From assembly GCA_015056655.1 (NCBI GenBank), contig SVFV01000010.1, forward strand, positions 1 through 64,000: a stretch of DNA of 64,000 bases, given 5' to 3'. Origin of the DNA: Butyrivibrio sp. (GTDB taxonomy: Bacteria; Bacillota; Clostridia; Lachnospirales; Lachnospiraceae). This document shows, piece after piece, positions 1 to 7,413 of this stretch (position 1 is its first letter; every line of letters begins with the position of its first letter). Under the pieces are notes generated by a model that made no database searches, was not told the origin of the DNA, and worked only from the letters and a program-made list of their open reading frames with translations. Position numbers and translations under genes: made by a program.

Positions 1-75
1 CAGCGTCTTTAGGCGCTGGCCGGTAACTGCCCCTTATAGGGGCGAGCAAACCACCCGTTGGACGGGTGGTTATGA
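1..75 (+). mobile_element. Possible right end of an IS200/IS605-type element (three stacked hairpins)
   Basis: Three short hairpins follow each other: CAGCG/CGCTG (1-18), GCCCC/GGGGC (29-43) and ACCACCCG/CGGGTGGT (50-70). Serial hairpins ending in a GC-rich palindrome are typical of the 3' end and omega-RNA scaffold of IS200/IS605 TnpB elements. In that case a tnpB reading frame would lie upstream, outside the window, and the sequence after base 70 would be the guide or target flank. No transposase is visible here, so the assignment rests on form alone. It could also be a terminator array. Confidence 0.35.
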
Positions 76-119
76 TTATTATGGTATTTCCTGATATATT
101 AGTTTAAGGAGAAGAAATA

Positions 120-704
120 ATGGGTGTAGAGATAGAGAGAAAATTCACAGTAAAATCCCTTCCGGCCAACCTGGACACCTTCCCGGTAAGGATAATTGAG
201 CAGGGCTACCTTAATGTTGTCCCCGCCATCAGAGTTCGCAGAGAAGATGACCACTACTATATGACATATAAAAGCAGAAAAGGCTTCGGCACAGATGGCC
301 TTGCCGCCGATGCTGATGCTTTCGCATCTGGAGCTGAGGGAAGAGACTCCGATTCTAATGCTTTTGAAATTGGCAAAACCGAATACAACCTTCCCCTGGA
401 TGAGGAATCCTACGAACACCTAATTAAGAAAGCCGACGGAAATGTTATAAGAAAGAAACGTTACTTACTTCCTATAAATGATGACGCTTTCGATGAAGAT
501 TTTAAGGCTACCCATCCAGAACTAACTGACAAACTCACTATCGAACTCGATGTCTTCGGACCTCCCTTTGAAGGCACCATTATCGCCGAAGTCGAATTCC
601 CTGACGAAGAAACTGCTTCTAACTATCACCCTGTTTCCTGGTTCGACTCCGATGTTACCGGAGACGTAAGATACAGCAACGCTCACATGAGCAGCTGTAA
701 ATGA
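120..704 (+). CDS. CYTH-domain protein (triphosphate tunnel metalloenzyme family)
   Basis: A 194-aa soluble protein that begins with the CYTH signature EIERKF (residues 4-9, the ExExK motif that binds triphosphate and metal). Basic and acidic strand motifs follow, such as IRVRRE, and there is a late IIAEVEFPDEE segment. Family members hydrolyse inorganic triphosphate or related substrates inside an eight-stranded tunnel. The substrate cannot be read from sequence. An acidic, low-complexity stretch at about residues 60-80 (ADADAFASGAEGRDSDS) looks like an inserted loop. The start is supported by AAGGAG about 7 nt upstream. The gene appears monocistronic and is followed 15 nt later by a large structured element. 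Confidence 0.88.
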   Translation: MGVEIERKFTVKSLPANLDTFPVRIIEQGYLNVVPAIRVRREDDHYYMTYKSRKGFGTDGLAADADAFASGAEGRDSDSNAFEIGKTEYNLPLDEESYEHLIKKADGNVIRKKRYLLPINDDAFDEDFKATHPELTDKLTIELDVFGPPFEGTIIAEVEFPDEETASNYHPVSWFDSDVTGDVRYSNAHMSSCK

Positions 705-719
705 TAGAAAAATATTAGA

Positions 720-865
720 AGGGCTGAATCAGGTATTATAATCGTGTGAAGCTGCGTATAAAAACGTTGGTTCTTAAGTGGTGTCCTTTACCACTTTAGA
801 ACCACTACGTTTTTAATCGAGCGAAAGCGTCAGCAGAACACGACTATAATGCCTGGAAAAGCCCT
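720..865 (+). ncRNA. Long imperfect hairpin, copy A of a candidate structured RNA family
   Basis: A 146-nt interrupted palindrome running from AGGGCT (720) to AGCCCT (865), with a 7-nt apical loop GTCCTTT at 783-789. From GTGAAG to GAACA it aligns without gaps to the element on the minus strand at 18334-18471. The apical 15-bp helix has a different sequence in the two copies but is paired in both, and GCTG/CAGC here corresponds to GAGG/CCTC there. Conserved unpaired blocks are GTGAAG, TATAAA, TTTAAT and AGC-GNRA-GCGTC. It lies in the 3' flank of the CYTH gene and ends before the tig promoter. I cannot assign it to a known RNA class. Confidence 0.6.
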
Positions 866-896
866 CCCAAAATTAATCTAGCAAAACAAATGAACC

Positions 897-952
897 TGTG
901 CTATAATCTTTAGGCGACTGTGCTGAAGTAAGTGGCGCAGGTCGTTTTAATA
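897..952 (+). promoter_or_regulatory. Extended -10 promoter and leader hairpin upstream of tig
   Basis: TGCTATAAT (899-907) is an extended -10 element; no good -35 is seen. The transcript would start with a hairpin (GACTGTGC pairing with GCGCAGGTC, 915-945) followed by GTTTT. The U-run is short, so this may be a weak attenuator or only a leader stem. About 60 nt then separate it from the tig AGGAGG. Confidence 0.4.
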
Positions 953-1014
953 TAGATAAATAGCACAATTCACTGTGTAAAGATTTATTCATACGTATTT
1001 ATAGGAGGATTTCA

Positions 1015-2463
1015 ATGAGCGTATCAGTTGAAAAGCTCGAGAAGAGCATGGCTAAGCTTACTATCGAAGTTGCTGCAGAGAACTTTGATAAGGCTATCGA
1101 CAAGGTTTATAACAAGCAGAAGAATAAGATCCAGATCCCTGGATTCCGTAAGGGCAAGGCTCCCCGTCATATGATCGAGCGTATGTACGGCAAGGAAGTA
1201 TTCTTTGAGGATGCTGCTAACGAAGTAATCAACGAAGAGTATCCTAAGGCTGTAGAGGAGTGCGGTGAGGACGTTGTATCTAATCCTGATATCGACGTAA
1301 CACAGCTTGAGGCTGGTAAGCCTTTCATCTTCACAGCTACAGTTGCACTTAAGCCTGAAGTTAAGCTTGGTAAGTACAAGGGCGTTGAAGTAGAGAAGAT
1401 GGATCTCGATGTAACAGACGCTGAAGTTGATGCTGAGATCGATCAGGAGAGAAATAGAAACGCTAGAACAATCGAAGTTACAGACCGTAAGGTTCAGAAG
1501 GACGACATTGTAACTCTTGACTTCGAGGGATTCGTTGATGGCGTTGCATTCGAAGGCGGTAAGGGAACAGATTATCCTCTTACAATCGGTTCAGGTTCAT
1601 TCATTCCTGGATTCGAGGATCAGCTTATCGGATTTGAAATTGGTAAAGAAGGCGATGTAAACGTTACATTCCCTAAGGAATATCATTCAGAAGACCTTGC
1701 TGGCAAGGATGCTACATTCAAGTGCACAGTTAAGGCTATCAAGGCTAAGGAGCTTCCTGAGCTTAACGACGAGTTCGCTGGCGATGTTTCTGAGTTCGAG
1801 ACACTTGCTGAGTACAAGGAAGATGTTAAGAAGAAGCTTGCAGAGCGCAAGGAGAACGAGGCTAAGGCTCAGCGTGAGGATACAGTAGTTAAGGCTGTTA
1901 TCGAGGATTCTGAGATGGAGCTTCCTGAGAAGATGGTAGAGACTCAGCAGCGTCAGATCGTTAACGATTTCGCGCAGAGACTTCAGTACCAGGGCATGGA
2001 TATGAAACAGTACATGCAGTACACAGGTAACACTGTAGAGCAGATGCTTGAGCAGGTTAAGCCTCAGGCTATCGAGCGTATCCAGTCAAGACTTGTACTC
2101 GAGGCAGTTGCAGCAGCTGAGAAGCTTGAAGCTACTGATGAAGAAGTAGAAGAAGAGCTTAAGAAGATGGCTGAGACATACAAGATGGAACTTGATAAGA
2201 TCAAGGAGCTCATGGGTGAGCGTGAGCTTAAGAGCATGAAGGATGATCTTGCAGTTCAGAAGGCAGCTAAGTTCCTTGTAGAGAACGTTAAGGAAGTAGG
2301 CGCTAAGAAGACAAGAAAGACAACAAAGAAGGCAGCAGAGGCTACAGATGCAGAAGCTGAGGAGAAGCCTAAGCGCACACGCAAGACAGCAGCTAAGAAG
2401 ACAGAAGAAGCTGGTGAAGAGAAGCCTAAGCGCACACGTAAAAAGAAGGAAGACGCTGAATAA
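1015..2463 (+). CDS. tig: Trigger factor, ribosome-associated chaperone and peptidyl-prolyl isomerase
   Basis: 482 aa. The ribosome-binding domain carries the signature GFRKGKAP at residues 43-50. An FKBP-type PPIase domain follows at about 160-245 (DIVTLDFEGFVDG, then IPGFEDQLIG), and then the helical C-terminal chaperone domain. The protein binds near the ribosomal exit tunnel and protects nascent chains. Typical trigger factors have about 430 residues. Here residues 431-482 form an extra tail rich in Lys, Arg, Glu and Ala, containing EKPKRTRK twice. The start is clear from AGGAGG 8 nt upstream. Codon use is strongly biased, as expected of a highly expressed gene. The usual clpP/clpX/lon neighbours are absent downstream. 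Confidence 0.97.
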   Translation: MSVSVEKLEKSMAKLTIEVAAENFDKAIDKVYNKQKNKIQIPGFRKGKAPRHMIERMYGKEVFFEDAANEVINEEYPKAVEECGEDVVSNPDIDVTQLEAGKPFIFTATVALKPEVKLGKYKGVEVEKMDLDVTDAEVDAEIDQERNRNARTIEVTDRKVQKDDIVTLDFEGFVDGVAFEGGKGTDYPLTIGSGSFIPGFEDQLIGFEIGKEGDVNVTFPKEYHSEDLAGKDATFKCTVKAIKAKELPELNDEFAGDVSEFETLAEYKEDVKKKLAERKENEAKAQREDTVVKAVIEDSEMELPEKMVETQQRQIVNDFAQRLQYQGMDMKQYMQYTGNTVEQMLEQVKPQAIERIQSRLVLEAVAAAEKLEATDEEVEEELKKMAETYKMELDKIKELMGERELKSMKDDLAVQKAAKFLVENVKEVGAKKTRKTTKKAAEATDAEAEEKPKRTRKTAAKKTEEAGEEKPKRTRKKKEDAE

Positions 2464-2477
2464 TCCCTCTTTATACA

Positions 2478-2506
2478 TTTACAATGAAATGAAAAAATAA
2501 TATAAT
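2478..2506 (+). promoter_or_regulatory. Promoter of the SEC-C gene, overlapping the tig terminator
   Basis: TTTACA (2478-2483), a 17-nt spacer and TATAAT (2501-2506) make a good housekeeping promoter. The start point would fall near 2513, inside the left arm of the tig terminator. RNA started here would therefore carry only a shortened hairpin. Confidence 0.55.
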
Positions 2507-2555
2507 ATGTAGGATTATGACATTTAAGCAGTGTCTTAATCCTACATATTTTTTT
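2505..2555 (+). terminator. Intrinsic terminator of tig
   Basis: ATATGTAGGATTATGACA (2505-2522) pairs with TGTCTTAATCCTACATAT (2532-2549) around a 9-nt loop, followed by a run of seven T. It ends the tig transcript just before the SEC-C gene. Confidence 0.85.
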
Positions 2556-2575
2556 ATTGGAAGTGAGGTTACAAT

Positions 2576-3085
2576 ATGGCTTTATTAAAACAGTGGCGTG
2601 ATATGGCTTATTCAGAGAAGGCTGATAAGGCACAGCTGCAGAAACTTTGGACAGATTATTTTCAGAAGGAGCGTGACATCTACGCTCAGCTTCTTAAGAA
2701 CCCTGATGATGTAGTTAAGGGTACAGTCAAGGAACTGGCTGATAAATATGGCGTTGACATCATGACAATGACAGGATTCCTCGATGGAATCAACGACTCT
2801 CTTCAGGAGCAGAACAACATCGAAGAGATGGAAGAGGATACAGAGGTTCAGCTTGGTTTTGACAAGGAACTTCTTTACAAGAACATGGTAGCAGCAGGTG
2901 CTGACTGGCTTTATGGTCTTGAAGAGTGGAATGAGATCTTCTCAGAGGAGAAGCAGAAGGAGCTCTATAAAGAGCAGAAGGCTTCACAGACTGTTCGTAA
3001 GGAGAACAAGATTTATCCTAACGATCCCTGCCCTTGCGGAAGTGGTAAGAAGTATAAGAAATGCCACGGTAAAGGCAAGAACTAA
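2576..3085 (+). CDS. SEC-C metal-binding domain protein
   Basis: 169 aa. The last 22 residues hold a SEC-C zinc-binding motif: [15 protein letters not shown], with Cys152, Cys154, Cys163 and His164 as ligands. This motif is also found at the SecA C terminus, where it contacts SecB and the ribosome. The N-terminal 140 residues are helical and acidic and match no enzyme family I recognise. Stand-alone SEC-C proteins of this kind are common in Lachnospiraceae and their role is unknown. Its position next to trigger factor hints at a link to nascent-chain handling, which is inference. The RBS is GAAGTGAGG. It appears to have its own promoter inside the tig terminator region. Confidence 0.85.
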   Translation: MALLKQWRDMAYSEKADKAQLQKLWTDYFQKERDIYAQLLKNPDDVVKGTVKELADKYGVDIMTMTGFLDGINDSLQEQNNIEEMEEDTEVQLGFDKELLYKNMVAAGADWLYGLEEWNEIFSEEKQKELYKEQKASQTVRKENKIYPNDPCPCGSGKKYKKCHGKGKN

Positions 3086-3089
3086 TGCA

Positions 3090-3126
3090 TATACCCCTCA
3101 TTCATTAGTTTATGGATGAGGGTATA
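3090..3126 (+). terminator. Hairpin after the SEC-C gene
   Basis: TATACCCCTCAT pairs with ATGAGGGTATA with one bulged C. The sequence after it is AT-rich but lacks a clean U-tract, so termination before thrS may be partial. Confidence 0.4.
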
Positions 3127-3171
3127 AATAAATTAAGCTGTACCCGGTAGGTATGGTAGAAAGAGGTTAAT

Positions 3172-5049
3172 ATGACAAAAGAAGAATTTAAAGAAGTGTA
3201 TCGACATTCATTGGCACACATCCTGGCAAAGGCCGTAATCGAGATTTACGGTACTGAGACACAGTATGCAATTGGTCCGCAGGTGGCAGACGGTTGTTAC
3301 TATGATTTCGTTTTGCCTAAGGCTGTAACAGAGGATGATTTCAAGGCTATCGAGGATAAGATGCGTGAGATCATCAAGAGAAGAGAGGACTGGACAAGAA
3401 AAGAGGTTTCTAAGGAAGAAGCTCTCGAGATCTTTAAGAATCAGAAGTTCAAGAAGGAACTTATCGAGGATCTCCCTGATGGAGAGACTATCACAACCTA
3501 CAATACAGGTGATGATTTCATCGATCTCTGCCGTGGACCTCACGTTGAGAACTCTCAGGAGCTGATGAATGTTTCATATAAGATTAAGGCTGTTTCAGGC
3601 GCTTACTGGAGAGGCGATGAGAAGAGAGATTCTATGACAAGAATCTACCTTTACGCTTTCCAGACAAAGGATGAGCTTAAGTCACACCTTAAGATGATCC
3701 AGGAAGCACTTGAGCGTGACCATAAGAAGATTGGTGCTCAGCTTGACCTGTTCATGTTTGATGAGACAGCACCTGGTATGCCTTACTGGCTTCCCAGAGG
3801 ATGGAAAATGTACCAGAAGCTCCTTAAGTTCTCAAGAGATATTCAGGAGAGACATGGTTACACAGAAATCGCTGCTCCTCTTATCGACAACAAGAAGCTC
3901 TGGCTTATCAGTGGTCACTGGGCTCACTATATCAACAACATGTTTATCGTACCTGGTATTGCAGGTAATGTTCATGCTGATACAGTAATTCCTGATGTAG
4001 CTGAGAGCATGGATGAGGATGCACCTAAGGCTCCTGTAAAGATCGAGAGAGGCTCTGTTATCTATAACAGAGAGGCTATAGATACAATGGGTGCTAAGCC
4101 TATGAACTGTCCTAACGCTATGATGACATACAAGAGAACAGTTCATTCATACAAAGAGCTTCCTATTCGTTACAGTGAGTATGATGTTCTTCACAGAAAA
4201 GAGAAGTCTGGACAGATGAACGGTCTTTTCCGTGTTCAGGAGTTCAGACAGGATGATGACCATACATTCGTAATGGAATCACAGATCCAGGATGAGATCG
4301 CAGACATCATCTCAATTGCAGATGAGATCTACAAGACATTCGGTGTTACATACAGAGCTGAGTTCTCAACACGTCCCGATGATTTCATGGGTGATATCGA
4401 GGTTTGGAACAGAGCAGAGGCTGCTATTAAGAGCATTCTCGATAAGAAGTATGGTGAAGATGGTTATGAGATCAATGAAGGTGATGGTGCTTTCTACGGT
4501 CCCAAGATTGACCTTCAGATCAAGGATGCTCTTGGGAGAGAGTGGCAGTGCGGTACAGTACAGCTTGACTACCAGCTTCCTCACAACTTTGGCCTTACAT
4601 ATCAGGCTCAGGATGGAAGCCTTGAGATGCCTGTAGTTATTCACAGAGCTATCTATGGTTCACTTGAGAGATTCATCGGTATCATCATCGAGAACTTCAA
4701 GGGTGCTTTCCCATTCTGGCTTAGCCCTTACCAGGTAGGTATTGTTCCTATCAGAGTAGAGCATAACGAGTATGCTAAGAAGGTAGCTGACCTTCTCTAT
4801 GCTAACGGAATCGATGTTGAGGCAGATTACTCCGACAACAACATGAAGGAGAAGATCAAGAAGTTCAAGAACTACAAGGATCCTTACATCATTGTACTTG
4901 GTGATAAGGAGGCCGCTGAGAACACTGTATCTATCAATGTTCGTGGTTCTAACAAGCAGATTCAGAATGTACCTCTTGATAAGTTTGTTGAGATGTGCAA
5001 GAAGATGAACGAAGAGCACACACTTGAGCTTATAGATTCTGTAGAGTAA
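3172..5049 (+). CDS. thrS: Threonyl-tRNA synthetase lacking the N-terminal TGS domain
   Basis: A 625-aa class II synthetase that charges tRNA-Thr. It opens directly with the editing domain (HSLAH at residues 12-16; Cys and His in DLCRGPHV), so the TGS domain usual in bacterial ThrS is missing. The catalytic core follows: motif 1 near RGWKMYQKL, zinc ligands in AKPMNCPN, DDDHTF and VIHRAI, motif 2 FRVQEFRQDDDHTF, and motif 3 GSLERFIG. The anticodon-binding domain is C-terminal. An acidic insertion of roughly 45 residues (around DVAESMDEDAPKAP) sits between the motif 1 region and MNCP. The start is set by GAGG upstream and by HSLAH. No T-box leader is seen. The GT39-like gene follows 4 nt after the stop. 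Confidence 0.95.
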   Translation: MTKEEFKEVYRHSLAHILAKAVIEIYGTETQYAIGPQVADGCYYDFVLPKAVTEDDFKAIEDKMREIIKRREDWTRKEVSKEEALEIFKNQKFKKELIEDLPDGETITTYNTGDDFIDLCRGPHVENSQELMNVSYKIKAVSGAYWRGDEKRDSMTRIYLYAFQTKDELKSHLKMIQEALERDHKKIGAQLDLFMFDETAPGMPYWLPRGWKMYQKLLKFSRDIQERHGYTEIAAPLIDNKKLWLISGHWAHYINNMFIVPGIAGNVHADTVIPDVAESMDEDAPKAPVKIERGSVIYNREAIDTMGAKPMNCPNAMMTYKRTVHSYKELPIRYSEYDVLHRKEKSGQMNGLFRVQEFRQDDDHTFVMESQIQDEIADIISIADEIYKTFGVTYRAEFSTRPDDFMGDIEVWNRAEAAIKSILDKKYGEDGYEINEGDGAFYGPKIDLQIKDALGREWQCGTVQLDYQLPHNFGLTYQAQDGSLEMPVVIHRAIYGSLERFIGIIIENFKGAFPFWLSPYQVGIVPIRVEHNEYAKKVADLLYANGIDVEADYSDNNMKEKIKKFKNYKDPYIIVLGDKEAAENTVSINVRGSNKQIQNVPLDKFVEMCKKMNEEHTLELIDSVE

Positions 5050-5053
5050 AAAT

Positions 5054-6688
5054 ATGAATACTTCCTATAAACACGAAAAAACTGAAAGTAGTGCTTATAG
5101 TGAAAGGAAAATCAAGAGCATAGTTGGAACAGCTTTATTTACAATATCCTTTGGAATATTGTTGTATTGCAGCTATCTGTGCTTGAGTAATGATATATGG
5201 TATGACGAGCTTTTCAGTATTGAATTTGCTAAAAGACCTATATCTGAAATGATTAAATTAACAGCGGCGGATGTTCACCCGCCGCTGTATTACATTATTG
5301 TCCATTTCGCTATAAGCGTTTCTGAAGCTATCCATATATCTCCAATAATGGGTGCCAAGCTTGCAAGTGTAGTCCCATATTTTATTTTGTGGATTTACGG
5401 TCTTACAGCTGTCAGGAAAAGATATGATTTTCTGATTGGATCTCTTTTTAGTCTGGCTGTATGTGCTATGCCTAATATGGTGGAATATACCACTGAAATA
5501 CGCATGTATGGCTATGTAATACTATTTATTACAGCGATGTGTATTCATAGTGCACCCTTTATTGAAAAGGACAAGGAAAGGCAAATTAAGGGCCTTAAAT
5601 GGGGAAAGGTATTTCCCATCTTTGCGTATGGACTTCTTGCCTGCTATACACAGTACTATGCGGCAGTTGCAGTATTTTGTATTTACCTGTTCCTTGTGGT
5701 GTGGTCCATCAGGAAAAATGTATGGCAGCTTGGAATATTATTCATTAGTGGAAACCTTTCTCTGATACTCTATTATCCATGGATCAGTACAGTGGTTTCA
5801 CAGGTGGGAACCGTCTCCGAAAACTATTGGATACAGGATCTTACCTGGAGAAGTATCGGTGGTGTTGTTAAATACCTTACATTACCAGGCTTTACAACTA
5901 AGCTTGTGGCCTTTGCCTTTGCGGGGATTCTTGCAATCCTTATGGCAGTTGTCGTTTTTAGAAATATTAAAGATGCCTATATGTGGCTATGCTTTTCACC
6001 AATAATAGGTATTGTGATATTCGGCTTTGCTGCTTCATTTCTCATCAGACCATTCTTTGTTTACAGATATATGCTTCCTGGCATGGGGGCTTTCTGGTAT
6101 GGAATTGTAATTGCGGTTGCAAGTTCATATGAGAAGGCTGAGGACAAAGCTGATACAGAAAGACAGACGGATGATAACAAGCTTAGATTAGCCAGATATT
6201 CCGCACTTGTGCTTATTGGAATAATGGTTATTGTAGGCATTAGAGATTTCTGGGCATTTAGGGGTAATGAATTATACCGTAGGGTAAATATGGTTAAAAC
6301 AGATGAACTCTTTGACGAACTTAGAAAAGGGGATAATCTTGTAATAATCAGTAATTTCGACCATGTAGATGGCCTTCTTGCCTTTTATATGAATGACTTT
6401 GAAGGAAGAGAAGACAATGTACAGATACCGGTTCTGTTGTATGAATCGCAGCCGGAAGCCCTGATCCAGAAGATGGTTCCGGGAGTTGGATCAGCAGAGG
6501 ATGGAGTGGCCGTACGAGATCTTCTAGAAGATGGCAAAAGAGTTTTATTCCTTGGAAGCTTTAATTCCAGAGAGGATATTGTCGCTAACTGGCAAGAGGA
6601 ATACGGTATAGCAAATGAGAATCAGGGAAGTTACCTGATGGAGCGCTACTGGTTTGATGTATTTGAACTTGAATTGGAGAATAAATGA
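5054..6688 (+). CDS. Polytopic membrane glycosyltransferase of the GT39/ArnT (GT-C) type
   Basis: 544 aa with about 9-11 hydrophobic segments. Near the N terminus it has the GT-C fold markers WYDELFS (about residues 49-55, the catalytic Asp-Glu in the first outside loop) and DVHPPLYY (about 73-80). Such enzymes move sugars from polyprenyl-phosphate donors onto proteins, lipids or wall glycans on the outer face of the membrane. Donor and acceptor are unknown. A soluble C-terminal region of about 150 residues follows the last helix. The start lies 4 nt after thrS without a strong RBS, so it may be translated by coupling. The stop overlaps the next start in ATGA, so the two genes are probably one operon. 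Confidence 0.8.
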   Translation: MNTSYKHEKTESSAYSERKIKSIVGTALFTISFGILLYCSYLCLSNDIWYDELFSIEFAKRPISEMIKLTAADVHPPLYYIIVHFAISVSEAIHISPIMGAKLASVVPYFILWIYGLTAVRKRYDFLIGSLFSLAVCAMPNMVEYTTEIRMYGYVILFITAMCIHSAPFIEKDKERQIKGLKWGKVFPIFAYGLLACYTQYYAAVAVFCIYLFLVVWSIRKNVWQLGILFISGNLSLILYYPWISTVVSQVGTVSENYWIQDLTWRSIGGVVKYLTLPGFTTKLVAFAFAGILAILMAVVVFRNIKDAYMWLCFSPIIGIVIFGFAASFLIRPFFVYRYMLPGMGAFWYGIVIAVASSYEKAEDKADTERQTDDNKLRLARYSALVLIGIMVIVGIRDFWAFRGNELYRRVNMVKTDELFDELRKGDNLVIISNFDHVDGLLAFYMNDFEGREDNVQIPVLLYESQPEALIQKMVPGVGSAEDGVAVRDLLEDGKRVLFLGSFNSREDIVANWQEEYGIANENQGSYLMERYWFDVFELELENK

Positions 6689-7332
6689 CGTTAAAAAGAA
6701 AAAATATCGCCGAAAATAAAATAACAGATAAAGCGAGCCACTTTGGGAAGAAAGCTGTATGTATGCTTACATTGGCAGTTATGGTTATAAGCTTTATTGG
6801 AAATGGAATGGTTGCCAAAGCAGGGATTAAAGAGTTAAATAAGGCAAAATATTGTTCCTTTATAATTCCCTCTGGATTTAAGCCCACAGAGACACCAGGT
6901 CTCTATGTTAATGAACATCATCCATTGGAGTCAGCTAATATCTCATATTCAGTTACAAACATCCCTCAGGACAAGATCCTTACAAACGAGGAAAAGAAGA
7001 GGGGCGAAAAGGCTGATGCAAGTGATGTGGATATTCTCTATGATGAGCTTTCACAGGAAATGTATCAGGAGATTCAGGAAGAGAATTACAAGGAGCTTTA
7101 TGGAGAGAACATAAACTTTACTATAGAGAGCTTTGAGAATAATGAGATAGATGGCTTTCCAGGGTATTTGATTAAGACAAACTTTACACCTGAAGGAATG
7201 CAGACTATTCATCAGACAGTGTATATCATTCTTTCTTCCAACAAGGTGTTCACACTCGTATATTCCTGGGCAGATGATGACTATTTCGAAGAAGCATTTA
7301 ATGAGAGCATGACATCGATTCATGTCAGATAA
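6685..7332 (+). CDS. Secreted or membrane-anchored protein of unknown function
   Basis: 215 aa. A basic N terminus is followed by a hydrophobic segment (about residues 25-48, ending GMVAKAG), which fits a long signal peptide or a single anchor. The exported part (about 165 residues) has mixed strand/helix character, with a segment ending FTLVYSWADDDYFEEAF that resembles small secreted PsbP-like or lipoprotein-type folds; I do not assign a family. It overlaps the glycosyltransferase stop by ATGA, which indicates translational coupling. It might be a substrate or partner of that enzyme, but nothing in the sequence proves it. Confidence 0.7.
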   Translation: MTLKRKNIAENKITDKASHFGKKAVCMLTLAVMVISFIGNGMVAKAGIKELNKAKYCSFIIPSGFKPTETPGLYVNEHHPLESANISYSVTNIPQDKILTNEEKKRGEKADASDVDILYDELSQEMYQEIQEENYKELYGENINFTIESFENNEIDGFPGYLIKTNFTPEGMQTIHQTVYIILSSNKVFTLVYSWADDDYFEEAFNESMTSIHVR

Positions 7333-7358
7333 GAAATCTGAATAACTGAAAGTGGTAT

Positions 7359-7404
7359 AAAAAAAGAAGACATTCTTGAAATCAATCAAGGAGTCTTCTT
7401 TTTT
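7359..7404. terminator. Bidirectional terminator between converging genes
   Basis: AAAAAAAGAAGAC (7359-7371) pairs with GTCTTCTTTTTTT-type sequence at 7392-7404. A-tract and T-tract flank the stem, so it can serve both the secreted-protein gene (+) and trkH (-). Confidence 0.85.
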
Positions 7405-7413
7405 GATGTCCTA

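Noticed and set aside
720-865. Element A as 6S RNA
   Set aside because: A long hairpin with internal loops recalls 6S RNA, but the length, GNRA side hairpin, lack of the large central bubble and presence of a second copy do not fit what I know of 6S.
2086-2633. Minus-strand ORFs rich in Leu/Cys and Ser opposite tig
   Set aside because: Composition mirrors the biased Lys/Glu/Ala codons of the trigger factor tail; no independent support.
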